A DNA stretch of 64,000 nucleotides from Bacteriovoracaceae bacterium UBA3083 (GTDB taxonomy: Bacteria > Bdellovibrionota > Bacteriovoracia > Bacteriovoracales > Bacteriovoracaceae): the NCBI GenBank assembly GCA_002366565.1, contig DFBJ01000009.1:496001-560000 (forward strand). The letters are read 5' to 3'. How positions within the stretch are numbered: the first letter of the stretch is position 1; every line of letters begins with the position of its first letter. Shown here piece after piece: positions 25,263 through 33,299 of the stretch. The notes beneath the pieces are model-generated. The model saw only the letters and a list, made by a program, of their open reading frames with translations. It was not told the DNA's origin and did not search any database. The translations under genes were made by a program, and so were the position numbers.

Positions 25263-26342
25263 CTACTGTTTGAAAGATTCTAGAATCATAAACTTCTTAT
25301 TTTGATTGATTACAGTACAATTTCCAAAGATCTTCTTTAGCTTTAGATCGTAGCGGAGATGTCCATTTCCAATGACAATCATTTTCCCACCCTTAAGAAG
25401 CTTCTTCTTAGCATCATTAAACATCTGCCATGCAATGAAGTCTCCAATAGTAGTTCCTTGGTGGAAGGGAGGATTACAGAGAACGAGATCAACTTGCGGA
25501 AGATCTTTTTCTTCGTAACAATTTGTCCAAAAGTAATCGGCACTATCTTCAAAGGAGTTATTATAGTTTTCTTTAGAGCTCTTGATTGCCATATATGAAT
25601 CATCTACAAATACTATCTTAGCACTTGGGTTCTTCTTTTTAGCATTGAGTCCTACGATTCCATTAGCACAGCCAAGATCTAATATTTTAGTAAAGTCTCC
25701 TGTCGGAATATTTTCAAGAAAGAAACGAGTTCCAATATCAAGCTTCTCTCTAGAAAATAGATTACTCTCATTCACTAGAGGCTCTTTCCATTCATCTATC
25801 TTTAAAGATATTGGGTATTGATTAGTCACAGACTCTTTCGTAAAGGTCGCATAAATTAAACGTGCCTTCTTCTTTGCTAACGATGTAGACGTTTCTCCAA
25901 TATACTTATTTATTAGATCAAAGTGTCCTGAAGACATGTGCTTTATCATTCCTGAGAAAATAATAGGCGTATCTGTAGTTAGAAAATTAGTTAATTCAAT
26001 AAGGGAATCTTCCATGAATGATAGATTCTTAGGTAACTTAAAGATTACTAATTCATAATCTCCAGAAAGCCTTTTTAAGTCAGATCTTAGGGAAATTCTC
26101 TTCTGGATATTTGAAGCTATGGCCTTAGTGGAAACAAATGAGTCAGAGTAGGTTGTAACTTCTCTTTCTTGAAGTCCAAATGAGAGTGCTCCAAAGCTAT
26201 CGTTCAAGATAAGAACCTTTTTTAAATTTAGGTACTTTAAACTTTCTACCTCACTAAGGACTAATTCATCGGAAGCGTCCCATGCTTGTAAGGGGTTATT
26301 CTTTATGGTTGGGTATCTCTTTAAGTTCTTTAGTATATTCAT
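25263..26342 (-). CDS. rlmG: 23S rRNA (guanine-N2) methyltransferase RlmG
   Basis: 359 residues (E. coli RlmG 378), aligned along its whole length: NPLQAWDASDE near the N-terminus, VLILNDSFGALS, the degenerate first methyltransferase copy, TTTLA-like TSTSLAKKKARLI, FSREKLDIGTRFF, then the SAM site ILDLGCANGIVGL, the catalytic NPPF in VLCNPPFHQ, and KKIFGNCTVI close to the end. It makes m2G1835 in 23S rRNA in E. coli. No Shine-Dalgarno is obvious. Divergent from rbgA. Confidence 0.92.
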   Translation of the reverse strand: MNILKNLKRYPTIKNNPLQAWDASDELVLSEVESLKYLNLKKVLILNDSFGALSFGLQEREVTTYSDSFVSTKAIASNIQKRISLRSDLKRLSGDYELVIFKLPKNLSFMEDSLIELTNFLTTDTPIIFSGMIKHMSSGHFDLINKYIGETSTSLAKKKARLIYATFTKESVTNQYPISLKIDEWKEPLVNESNLFSREKLDIGTRFFLENIPTGDFTKILDLGCANGIVGLNAKKKNPSAKIVFVDDSYMAIKSSKENYNNSFEDSADYFWTNCYEEKDLPQVDLVLCNPPFHQGTTIGDFIAWQMFNDAKKKLLKGGKMIVIGNGHLRYDLKLKKIFGNCTVINQNKKFMILESFKQ

Positions 26343-26479
26343 TAAGAACTTCTAGCATAACTCTATAATTTAAGCTATTTACTCTAATTAACTTGTATTT
26401 ATTTCAAAGTTTAGAGGGGATTAGTTGATAATTGAACTCTAGGCCGATAACTACTTGAAAGTAAATATTAGAGGATAAA

Positions 26480-27397
26480 ATGGCAAAGAAAGTTAAGAGA
26501 AGTTATTCTGAAGATGTCACATTAACAGAGTACAGAGATCATACCAAAGCATTTAACTGGTTCCCAGGACACATGGCAAAGGCCATGAGACAGGTTGGTG
26601 ATAAGTTAAAAATGGTGGATATTATTCTCGAACTTCGAGATGCAAGAATTCCACTACTTTCTGGAAATGAAGATTTAAAGAAATTAGTTGGAAACAAGTG
26701 TCGACTTGTTGTTTTAAACAAAGTGAATTTATCTGATCCTGCCAAACTCGAAGAATGGAAAAAATGGTTTGAAGAGAATGAGAAGAATTATATCTTTATC
26801 AATGCTCTTGACCGAAATGCTGTAAAACTTATTACAGATAGGGCCCGAGAAATTGTGATCGCAAATAGAATTGCATCAGGTGGCTCTGGGGATAAAATTA
26901 GAAAGTTTAGAATGATGATGGTGGGTCTTCCTAATACAGGTAAGTCTACTCTTATAAACTCTTTACGAGGACGAAAGTCTGCAAAGTGTGGAGATAAGCC
27001 AGGTCTTACTCAGCAACAACAGTGGATTAGAATTGATGCTGACATGGAGCTATTAGACACTCCAGGAATCATGCCTCGTCGTATAGATACTCGAGAAGAG
27101 GGAATGTGGCTGTGTGCAACTCACGCTATTAGAGATTCAATTCTTGGGCAAGAAGAAGTTTGCTGCTTTGTTGTTGAATATTTATTGAAGTACTTTCCAG
27201 AAAGAATTTCTGAACGCTACTCAATTGACGAACTCGCTTCATCAACAGGTGAGGTCTTAGAACAAATCTCATTTAGCAGAGGATTTATTAAGAAGAAGGG
27301 TGTAGCCGACTTCGATAGAACATTTGCAACTGTTCTATCAGACTTTAGAAAGGGTGAATTAGGTTTAGTTACCTTCGAAAATGCTCCTATGATATAA
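26480..27397 (+). CDS. rbgA: Circularly permuted ribosome-assembly GTPase (RbgA/YlqF-like)
   Basis: 305 residues. The G motifs appear in permuted order: NKVN for G4 (about 80), then G1 GLPNTGKST (about 151-159), G2 Thr in KPGLTQQQQW and G3 DTPG (about 194). NWFPGHMAKAMRQ near the N-terminus is the YlqF hallmark. It acts in late 50S subunit assembly. G4 has Asn in place of the usual final Asp (NKxD), which could weaken guanine selectivity. GAGGAT precedes the ATG. The next gene follows after 24 bp. Confidence 0.93.
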   Translation: MAKKVKRSYSEDVTLTEYRDHTKAFNWFPGHMAKAMRQVGDKLKMVDIILELRDARIPLLSGNEDLKKLVGNKCRLVVLNKVNLSDPAKLEEWKKWFEENEKNYIFINALDRNAVKLITDRAREIVIANRIASGGSGDKIRKFRMMMVGLPNTGKSTLINSLRGRKSAKCGDKPGLTQQQQWIRIDADMELLDTPGIMPRRIDTREEGMWLCATHAIRDSILGQEEVCCFVVEYLLKYFPERISERYSIDELASSTGEVLEQISFSRGFIKKKGVADFDRTFATVLSDFRKGELGLVTFENAPMI

Positions 27398-27421
27398 TTT
27401 CTCTATTTAATGGAGAAAATT

Positions 27422-27883
27422 ATGGATCAAAATTTTTGGCGCAAATGTGTTGTATGCAAAAAAGAAATCAATTTTTCAACGAAGTACTACAAATGTTCTG
27501 TAGCATCATGTGACAAGAAGAGGGCTCCTGCCCAATTTTGTTCAGTTGATTGCTGGGGACTACATAGCTCAACTCTTAATCATAAGAGTGCGTGGGCTGA
27601 AGAGTTTCATTCACCTTCAAAGGCAGAGTGGGAGAGTACACCTAAGGTTAGAATTGTTAGTTCTAAGCCTTCTTCAAGTGTAGCTAAAAACACAGAAGGA
27701 ATTCCTGAAGATATTCTAGTCGTCGTCTCTAAATTAAAGGCCTATGTGAAGGCCAGTGCTGATTTAAATACATCTGGGGATGTTAGTGAAGCACTCTCTC
27801 ATATTATTAGAAGAGAGTGTGACAGAGCGATTGTAAATGCTAAAGCAGATGGAAGAAAAACTTTGATGGGTAAAGACTTTTAG
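27422..27883 (+). CDS. Zinc-finger and histone-fold fusion protein
   Basis: 153 residues. Residues 9-58 look like a HIT/MYND-type zinc-binding module: Cys9/12, Cys25/30, Cys40/44, then His48 and His54. A linker rich in Ser, Pro and Lys follows (65-92). Residues 95-153 match a single histone fold: a helix at EDILVVVSKLKAYVKASA, a TSGDVSEALSHIIRRECDRAI central helix, and the histone signature ADGRKT-LMGKDF that ends the protein, close to archaeal GRKT-x-x-x-D and to Bdellovibrio histone Bd0055. It probably binds DNA. Start 27422 has GGAG 6 nt upstream; the ATG at 27410 supplies that GGAG. Confidence 0.72.
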   Translation: MDQNFWRKCVVCKKEINFSTKYYKCSVASCDKKRAPAQFCSVDCWGLHSSTLNHKSAWAEEFHSPSKAEWESTPKVRIVSSKPSSSVAKNTEGIPEDILVVVSKLKAYVKASADLNTSGDVSEALSHIIRRECDRAIVNAKADGRKTLMGKDF

Positions 27884-28461
27884 GCCTCTACACTCATCAT
27901 TTGCTTATAAATTTGAAGTCCAACCCATGCATCGCAAGCGGCGTAGTGGATTTGGGCTTCAGTAAGAGTAGGCTGTTCCCAATTTGTAATTTTAGCTCTT
28001 TTTGAAAGACGGTAATTTAAGAAGATTGCGCAAAGAGCTCTCAAACCAAAGTTCTTAACTTCGAGTTTCTTAGCAAAATCTTGTAGCTCACAAAACCCTT
28101 CCTCTTTAAAAGGTAAAAGTTTCTGAAGTGACTTTATATCATCTCTTACTGCAACACCTGCTTTTACTATATTAGAGTCAGCAAGTAGCTCAGCTAATTC
28201 TTTTGGAAATGGCATCAAGTTTAAACGGAAAAGATAGGCATCACTTTCTGTCGATAGTTGTAGGAGGGCAACATCATAGTTCTCACCCTTTTTAAAACTA
28301 GGTCTTGTTTCTGTATCAAACCCTAAGATCTTCTCTTTAGAAAGTTCTTTAGCAATTTCTATTGCATCTTCTACTTTAGTTACAAGGTGAATATTTCCTT
28401 GGAACTTAAGCATTTCTAGTTTGTTGATTTCATCTTTTTCTATACTGTTTTTAAATTTCAT
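27880..28461 (-). CDS. 3'-5' exonuclease, RNase D-like (DEDDy)
   Basis: 193 residues, only the catalytic domain. Exo I is GFDTETRPSF (first Asp and Glu), Exo II is KAGVAVRDDIKSL, and Exo III is YAACDAWVG with the Tyr four before the Asp (DEDDy class). WEQPTLTEAQIHYAACDAW is typical. RNase D and WRN relatives trim RNA or DNA 3' ends; no HRDC domain is present here, so the substrate is open. Convergent with the histone-fold gene, overlapping by 4 bp, and divergent from the pyroglutamyl peptidase gene. Confidence 0.9.
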   Translation of the reverse strand: MKFKNSIEKDEINKLEMLKFQGNIHLVTKVEDAIEIAKELSKEKILGFDTETRPSFKKGENYDVALLQLSTESDAYLFRLNLMPFPKELAELLADSNIVKAGVAVRDDIKSLQKLLPFKEEGFCELQDFAKKLEVKNFGLRALCAIFLNYRLSKRAKITNWEQPTLTEAQIHYAACDAWVGLQIYKQMMSVEA

Positions 28462-28516
28462 TTGATTAATTTAGCACGTATGAGAGCATAGTTCTATTGA
28501 TTAAATGGAGAGAGAA

Positions 28517-29110
28517 ATGAAAACACTAGTCACTGCATTTGAGCCATTTGGTAATATCTCTACGAATTGCACAGAGCTCGTACTAAGAGAGTTAGAGCTT
28601 AATTTGGATGTTGATACACTCCTCCTACCTGTTGAGCATATTGAATGCTTTTCAAAATTGATGAATAAAATAGAGAAGAACACATATGATAATATTATTC
28701 TTCTTGGGCAAGCCTCTATGAGAAAGCGTATCTCTATTGAGAGAGTCGCTTTAAATATTTATGACTTTCCGATTCAAGATAATTCTGGAAATCAAATTAT
28801 TGATCAGAGAATAATTGAAGATGAAGAGAATGCTTTGTTTTCAACTCTTCCTATTAAAGAGATTTTAAATGATTTAAAATTGAGAGGAATAGACTCTGAA
28901 ATATCCAATTCAGCAGGGACATATATTTGTAATGAACTCTTTTTTAAAGGCCTTAATCTCGTAAAAAACACAAAAACAAGGCTAGGCTTCATTCATTTAC
29001 CCCTCGCTGAGGAGCAAAATTGTATTAATTTCACTACTGCATGGAGTTTGTCACAGCTTTGCCTAAGTCTAGAAGTTATAATCAACACCTGCTCTAAGTC
29101 GCTAGAATAA
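28517..29110 (+). CDS. Pyroglutamyl-peptidase I-like cysteine peptidase (C15)
   Basis: 197 residues. It would remove N-terminal pyroglutamate from peptides. The family start TAFEPFG is at 6-12. The triad is readable: Glu75 in ERVALN, Cys138 in SAGTYICNELF and His160 in GFIHLP. The family usually has a GQAGGR segment; here it is GQASMRKR, a mild divergence. Start 28517 has GGAG 6 nt upstream; the ATG at 28505 holds that GGAG. Confidence 0.87.
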   Translation: MKTLVTAFEPFGNISTNCTELVLRELELNLDVDTLLLPVEHIECFSKLMNKIEKNTYDNIILLGQASMRKRISIERVALNIYDFPIQDNSGNQIIDQRIIEDEENALFSTLPIKEILNDLKLRGIDSEISNSAGTYICNELFFKGLNLVKNTKTRLGFIHLPLAEEQNCINFTTAWSLSQLCLSLEVIINTCSKSLE

Positions 29111-29205
29111 TTGTAATATTTTTTAATTAGTCAATAGATTTTATGTTGTATGTATGACTTTTTGCGTTGCGTTTCCAATTTGCGGTAAATATTGTTTTTT
29201 TATCA

Positions 29206-29234
29206 TTGCTTTATATCCCGGATGATACTATAAA
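29206..29234 (+). promoter_or_regulatory. Sigma70-type promoter of the cold-shock gene
   Basis: TTGCTT (29206-29211), 17-bp spacer, TATAAA (29229-29234). Expected start about 29241, giving a leader of about 55 nt. Confidence 0.65.
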
Positions 29235-29249
29235 TATGAATATTGAAAA

Positions 29250-29270
29250 GTTGCTATATTTCATAGTAAC
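29250..29270 (+). promoter_or_regulatory. Leader hairpin of the cold-shock gene
   Basis: GTTGCTAT (29250-29257), loop ATTTC, ATAGTAAC (29263-29270), eight pairs with one G-U. It lies in the predicted 5' leader, 13 nt before AAGGA. Low stability suits temperature-sensitive structure (inference). Confidence 0.45.
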
Positions 29271-29295
29271 GCGAATACGTTTAAGGATATTTTTT

Positions 29296-29490
29296 ATGGA
29301 AACAGGTAAAGTTAAGTTTTTTGATCAAGAAAAAGGTTTTGGATTCATTACTCCAGATAACGGTGGAAAGGACATTTTTGTTCATATCACTGGTATTCAA
29401 AGTGGTCCTCTTAATGAGGGTGACTCAGTTGAATTTGAAGTAGGTGAAGGCCTTAAAGGACCTTGTGCAGTAAACGTATCTCGCAAGTAA
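29296..29490 (+). CDS. Cold-shock domain protein (CspA family)
   Basis: 64 residues, a single cold-shock domain. RNP1 is KGFGFITP and RNP2 is DIFVHI, both intact; the start is METGKVKFFDQEKGFGF. It binds single-stranded RNA and DNA as an RNA chaperone. Start 29296 has AAGGA 8 nt upstream and matches the family; the in-frame ATG at 29167 would run through the promoter and leader. It sits just before a DEAD-box helicase gene, a common cold-adaptation pairing. Confidence 0.95.
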   Translation: METGKVKFFDQEKGFGFITPDNGGKDIFVHITGIQSGPLNEGDSVEFEVGEGLKGPCAVNVSRK

Positions 29491-29517
29491 TACTTTATTT
29501 TTAATGATTAAATAGAA

Positions 29518-29546
29518 GGGAGATCAACTTGATCTCCTTTTTTTTT
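29518..29546 (+). terminator. Intrinsic terminator of the cold-shock gene
   Basis: GGAGATC (29519-29525), GATCTCC (29531-29537), then nine T. Confidence 0.92.
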
Positions 29547-29568
29547 GCAAATTTTCCTCTGGTAAATA

Positions 29569-30888
29569 ATGACTCAATTCAAAGACCTAAACTTAAGCCA
29601 AGCTCTTTTAGAAACTTTAAAGGAAAAAGGTTACGACACTCCAACTGATATTCAAAGAGAAGCTATTCCACCTATTCTAAAGAAGAGAGACCTTCTAGGA
29701 ATTGCTCAGACTGGTACAGGTAAAACAGCTGCGTTTAGTATTCCTATTATTGAGAATTTAGTAGAGAGTGATATTAAGCTTATGAGTAAAAGAGTTCGTG
29801 CTCTTATTTTAACTCCGACTAGAGAGCTTGCTAATCAAATAAATGATAACGTTGAAGTTTACTCAAAGAAAACAAAACTAAAGTCTACAGTTGTCTTTGG
29901 AGGCGTTGGTCCACTTAGCCAAGTTAGAAGGCTTTCTACAGGTGTTGATATTTTAATTGCAACTCCTGGAAGATTATTAGACCTTATGACAAAAGGTCAT
30001 GTGAAGTTAGATCAACTAGAAATTTTTGTGTTAGATGAAGCTGATAGAATGCTAGACATGGGATTCATCAGAGATATTGAGAGAGTAATAGCAAAGTTAC
30101 CAAAAAAGAGACAATCTTTATTCTTCTCAGCGACTATGCCAAAGGATATTTCAAACCTTGCAGGATCTATACTTAAAGATCCTATAACTGTTGAAGTTAC
30201 ACCGGCATCAACTCCTGTTGAAGTTATCGAACAAAGAGCCTACCACTTAGATAGATCTAATAAACCACTACTTCTTATCGATATATTAAAGAGTCATGAA
30301 TCTGAAAGTGTATTAGTTTTTACAAAAACTAAATACGGTGCAGATAGAGTTGCTAAGCATTTAGATCGAGCTGGTTTTCAGTGTGCTTCTATTCATAGCA
30401 ATAGGTCACAAGGAGCAAGAGAGAAAGCTCTTAAGGCCTTTAGAGATAGAGAGATAAAAGTTTTAGTTGCTACAGATATTGCAGCTAGAGGTATAGATGT
30501 AGATAGTGTAAGTCACGTTATAAATTATGATGTTCCTTTAGATGCTGAAAGTTATGTTCACCGTATAGGTAGAACGGCTAGAGCCGGTCGAGAAGGGAGC
30601 GCAATGATGTTTTGTGACCCTAGTGAATTGAAGTATTTTAAAGCTGTTGAAAAACTTGTTGGTTATAAAATCCAAGAAGTAAAAGATCATCCATTTTTTG
30701 GAGCTCCTCCTAGAGTTGCGCCAGTAAATAATCCGGCAAAAAAATTACAAAACCCTAATCTAAAAAAGAAATCGAAAGGAAAGCCAAAGCAAGGCTCTGG
30801 TCATAACTCAAAGAAGAAAGTAGTTAAGCCTAGTACTCCAAATAAGAAAAGATTTTCAGGTAAGAAGAAAGCGCCAGCAAAGTCTTAG
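29569..30888 (+). CDS. DEAD-box RNA helicase (RhlE-like)
   Basis: 439 residues. Q motif (FKDLNLS, PTDIQREAIP), Walker A AQTGTGKT (46-53), PTRELA, TPGRLLDL, DEAD (in VLDEADRMLDMGF), SAT, and domain 2 with VATDIAARGID and HRIGRTARAG. The tail after about 385 is Lys-rich and disordered, as in RhlE proteins that help ribosome or RNA decay. It begins 22 bp after the csp terminator. No clear Shine-Dalgarno is seen before the ATG, so initiation may use read-through or a weak site. Confidence 0.95.
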   Translation: MTQFKDLNLSQALLETLKEKGYDTPTDIQREAIPPILKKRDLLGIAQTGTGKTAAFSIPIIENLVESDIKLMSKRVRALILTPTRELANQINDNVEVYSKKTKLKSTVVFGGVGPLSQVRRLSTGVDILIATPGRLLDLMTKGHVKLDQLEIFVLDEADRMLDMGFIRDIERVIAKLPKKRQSLFFSATMPKDISNLAGSILKDPITVEVTPASTPVEVIEQRAYHLDRSNKPLLLIDILKSHESESVLVFTKTKYGADRVAKHLDRAGFQCASIHSNRSQGAREKALKAFRDREIKVLVATDIAARGIDVDSVSHVINYDVPLDAESYVHRIGRTARAGREGSAMMFCDPSELKYFKAVEKLVGYKIQEVKDHPFFGAPPRVAPVNNPAKKLQNPNLKKKSKGKPKQGSGHNSKKKVVKPSTPNKKRFSGKKKAPAKS

Positions 30889-30903
30889 TTTAAATTAGAG
30901 TCG

Positions 30904-31887
30904 TTACCTTTTATAATTTCCAAACGCTAGTTTTAAGGCGTCTACTGATCTATCTAGAATATCGGGACTGAACATCTTTCCTCTGTCGTATTCTATTTTC
31001 TTTATTGCAGATTTTATTTTTTGCTTTTCGCTCATATTCGCATTTTCGTCACATGCATTATCGTATTGATTGGCCAATGCTACAATTTGGGCAAGTTCAT
31101 AGATATCTTTACCAGCTAAGCCTTTTGGAAAACCTTTGCCATTAAATTGTTCATGGTGTTGCTCAACGATTACTGCCACTGGGTCTTTTATAGATGGAAT
31201 TGCCTTTGCCGCCTTAGCTCCCTTTATGGGATGAAACTCTATGGCCTGCTGATAAAGACTACCATTTGGGTTATCCAGAACGTTAGAAGGTATTTTTGCT
31301 TTCCCGTAATCATGTAATAGGGCACCAAGGTAGATATTTTCTAGAACCATTTGATGTCCATGACCTAGGCACATTGCTAAGTAAATTGAAATATTCGCTA
31401 CATTCACACTGTGATCTGCGAGAGAGCGGTTATGTTTGACTAGCTTTGCAAGAATGGTCGAGCTCTCCCTCATTTGTTTTGCCTTATTTATAAAATTCTC
31501 CGTAATACTTTGAAGATGTTCAACTACGGCAGAGTCTATTTCTCTATCTGCAAAAACTTCATAGACGACTTCTTTGATCTCTTCTCTAGTTTCGACAAGC
31601 TCTCTATTTTCTTCTCCTACAATGGTGACGAGTTCATTAATAGATTCTTCCTTTGAAGTTTTCATCCACTCTATGAAGCTTGGTATATCTGAAATGAGAA
31701 TATAAACTTCTTTTAAGTCTTTATTTAGAAATTCATCATACTTGTCTTTACCAAGCTCTTCGCCAGCATTTTTATACTTTAAATATTTATCATTAATAAA
31801 TAGATATATATCTGCACACAATTCCTGATTTGGAATTATTTTTGATAGTGGGACTGGTGCATGAGTTGGCTCTGACTTGGTATTCAA
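30904..31887 (-). CDS. HD-GYP-like phosphohydrolase with variant GFP motif
   Basis: 327 residues. An N-terminal DUF3391-like region (about 1-70) is followed by the HD domain: HSVNVANISIYLA, LHDYGKAKIP (the HD pair), HPIKGA, and HHEQFNGKGFPKGL where the family's GYP is GFP. Metal-binding His and Asp residues are all kept. HD-GYP proteins degrade cyclic-di-GMP, a key switch in Bdellovibrio predation; a Tyr-to-Phe change in GYP occurs in some and may alter activity or partner binding. No response-regulator receiver is fused. Confidence 0.85.
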   Translation of the reverse strand: MNTKSEPTHAPVPLSKIIPNQELCADIYLFINDKYLKYKNAGEELGKDKYDEFLNKDLKEVYILISDIPSFIEWMKTSKEESINELVTIVGEENRELVETREEIKEVVYEVFADREIDSAVVEHLQSITENFINKAKQMRESSTILAKLVKHNRSLADHSVNVANISIYLAMCLGHGHQMVLENIYLGALLHDYGKAKIPSNVLDNPNGSLYQQAIEFHPIKGAKAAKAIPSIKDPVAVIVEQHHEQFNGKGFPKGLAGKDIYELAQIVALANQYDNACDENANMSEKQKIKSAIKKIEYDRGKMFSPDILDRSVDALKLAFGNYKR

Positions 31888-31978
31888 GTGATACCTCTCT
31901 TCAATCTTTACTAAAAAGTAGACGTACTTATAGTATACCCTAAAAAGAATATGTTTGCTTGCAAGTGAGTAATATCCT

Positions 31979-32944
31979 TTACTTATTCAAAGCTTTAGGG
32001 TGTCGATCAGGATGGATAATTCTCTTATAGGAATCCATTTCTGGATTAAAGATGAAGTTAAGTAAGACCTTAGTCCAAGAATTATAAGACTTTAAAGTGT
32101 CATAGTATTCTGGAGCGCACCTCTTTAACTTAGGAAGATTACTCCAAGGAATATGCATGAAGTCGTGATGCTCATTGTGATAACCCATATTGAACGTAAG
32201 TTTATTTAAAATACCATAATATGAGTAAGTTTCTTGGCCTTCTTTTGTAATGTAATGTTCTTGAATCCATCTCCCTCCAAGAGGGTGGAGTCCTAGAGCA
32301 AAGAGGGTAGAGAGAGCGAGATAAGTAAGAGCACCTGCACCTAGAAATTTAAAAATAAGAATATTTACTGTGATAATTACGACAGTATTTATAGCTGTCC
32401 ATCGATCTAGTGGCCTATAGTATTTAACTTTTAATGGTCTTAGTGCTTGAGAAACAGAAAATAGCAGTAACCATAATGCTTTTAAGAATGTGTTATTTCC
32501 TACAAGGTTGGCCTCTGTTCTACTTGTAATATCTGGATCATAAGAATATTCGCCAAGATGTTTGTGGTGAATCATATGATACTTCCTAAATCCCATTGCT
32601 GATGGAAGTACAAGTGGTAGGTCACAAATAATACCCATTATCTTATTATATATGGCCTTCTTGAAGACTGTATTGTGACAGCACTCATGAATCATTACAT
32701 AGAGAGAGTGGTTGGCCACAGCACCAATTGTGTAGCTGACAATTAAAATTATCCACCATGCTTGAGTAGAAACAATTGAAGCAACTATATATTGAAGCGC
32801 AATGATGAGCACTATATAGAGAGCAGAATATGGATTAGTTCCATAGAGTTCTTTCACTCTAGGGTATTTCTCTAAAATTTGAGCTCTACGTTTTACATGG
32901 CAGTTAACATCATTTACGAGAATATAGTCACTTGATTTTGTCAT
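31979..32944 (-). CDS. Sphingolipid delta-4 desaturase-like membrane enzyme (DES1-like)
   Basis: 321 residues with four or more membrane helices and three His boxes: HECCH (86-90), HMIHH (123-127) and HNEHH (256-260). It follows animal and fungal DES1 along its length: RRAQILEKYPRVKELYG, ANHSLYVMIHE, FRKYHMIHHKHLG, LGLHPLGGRWIQEHY, GQETYSYYG, NKLTFNMGYHNEHHDF, IP, then EYYDTLKSYNSW. DES1 puts the 4,5 double bond into dihydroceramide. The TTG at 32980 lacks a ribosome site; the ATG at 32944 starts where DES1 does. A leaderless start is possible (TTGACT-N17-TAAGTT ending 7 nt upstream). Confidence 0.85.
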   Translation of the reverse strand: MTKSSDYILVNDVNCHVKRRAQILEKYPRVKELYGTNPYSALYIVLIIALQYIVASIVSTQAWWIILIVSYTIGAVANHSLYVMIHECCHNTVFKKAIYNKIMGIICDLPLVLPSAMGFRKYHMIHHKHLGEYSYDPDITSRTEANLVGNNTFLKALWLLLFSVSQALRPLKVKYYRPLDRWTAINTVVIITVNILIFKFLGAGALTYLALSTLFALGLHPLGGRWIQEHYITKEGQETYSYYGILNKLTFNMGYHNEHHDFMHIPWSNLPKLKRCAPEYYDTLKSYNSWTKVLLNFIFNPEMDSYKRIIHPDRHPKALNK

Positions 32945-32951
32945 AGGGGTG

Positions 32952-32980
32952 AACTTAATGTTTCTAAGGGATTGAGTCAA
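32952..32980 (-). promoter_or_regulatory. Candidate promoter of the desaturase gene, leaderless spacing
   Basis: On the minus strand TTGACT (32980-32975), 17-bp spacer, TAAGTT (32957-32952), then seven bases before the ATG at 32944. The same TTG could be read as a start codon, but no ribosome site supports it. Confidence 0.4.
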
Positions 32981-33029
32981 TCTAGTGTTTTGTCTATGTA
33001 AAATTTATTGTATTAAGCGAAGGCTTTTC

Positions 33030-33068
33030 TGGACAAAATTACAAAGGGGGTATACCCTCTGGGGTATA
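33030..33068 (+). promoter_or_regulatory. CsoR operator and promoter of the copper operon
   Basis: TATACCCTCTGGGGTATA (33051-33068) is a near-perfect palindrome of the CsoR class (TACCC-GGGGTA core). TGGACA (33030-33035) with TATACC (33051-33056) could be a promoter with a short 15-bp spacer, so the operator would cover the -10. The operator ends 1 bp before GGAGG (33070-33074), so the mRNA leader must be very short. Confidence 0.8.
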
Positions 33069-33079
33069 TGGAGGTTCAA

Positions 33080-33298
33080 ATGAAAAAGATAGGTTTTTTA
33101 GTTGAAGGTATGAAATGTGGAGCTTGTAAGGGCAAAATAGAGAAGTCACTTCTCAGTAATGAGAATATATCTCAAGTTGAAATAGACTTAGATGAGAAGT
33201 CTGTAATCCTAGAGTGCGCTGATGATACATCAACTATAGAAGTTAAGACTTCTATTGAAGAATTAGGATTTAGCATTCCAAAATCTCTAAGAGTATAA
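33080..33298 (+). CDS. copZ: Copper chaperone (HMA domain, CopZ-like)
   Basis: 72 residues, one heavy-metal-associated domain. The Cu(I) site is GMKCGAC (Cys13 and Cys16 of the typical MxCxxC). It would pass Cu(I) to CopA. The start at 33080 follows GGAGG by 5 nt; an ATG at 33068 lies inside the operator and is rejected. First gene of copZ-copA-csoR, with 1 nt to the copA ATG. Confidence 0.9.
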   Translation: MKKIGFLVEGMKCGACKGKIEKSLLSNENISQVEIDLDEKSVILECADDTSTIEVKTSIEELGFSIPKSLRV

Positions 33299-33299
33299 A

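Noticed and set aside
29167..29295. Upstream in-frame start of the cold-shock gene
   Set aside because: The added residues do not belong to the cold-shock domain and the stretch contains the promoter and leader hairpin; AAGGA supports 29296.
33068..33079. ATG at 33068 as the copZ start
   Set aside because: It overlaps the last base of the CsoR operator; the ATG at 33080 has GGAGG at 5-nt spacing and matches the chaperone length.
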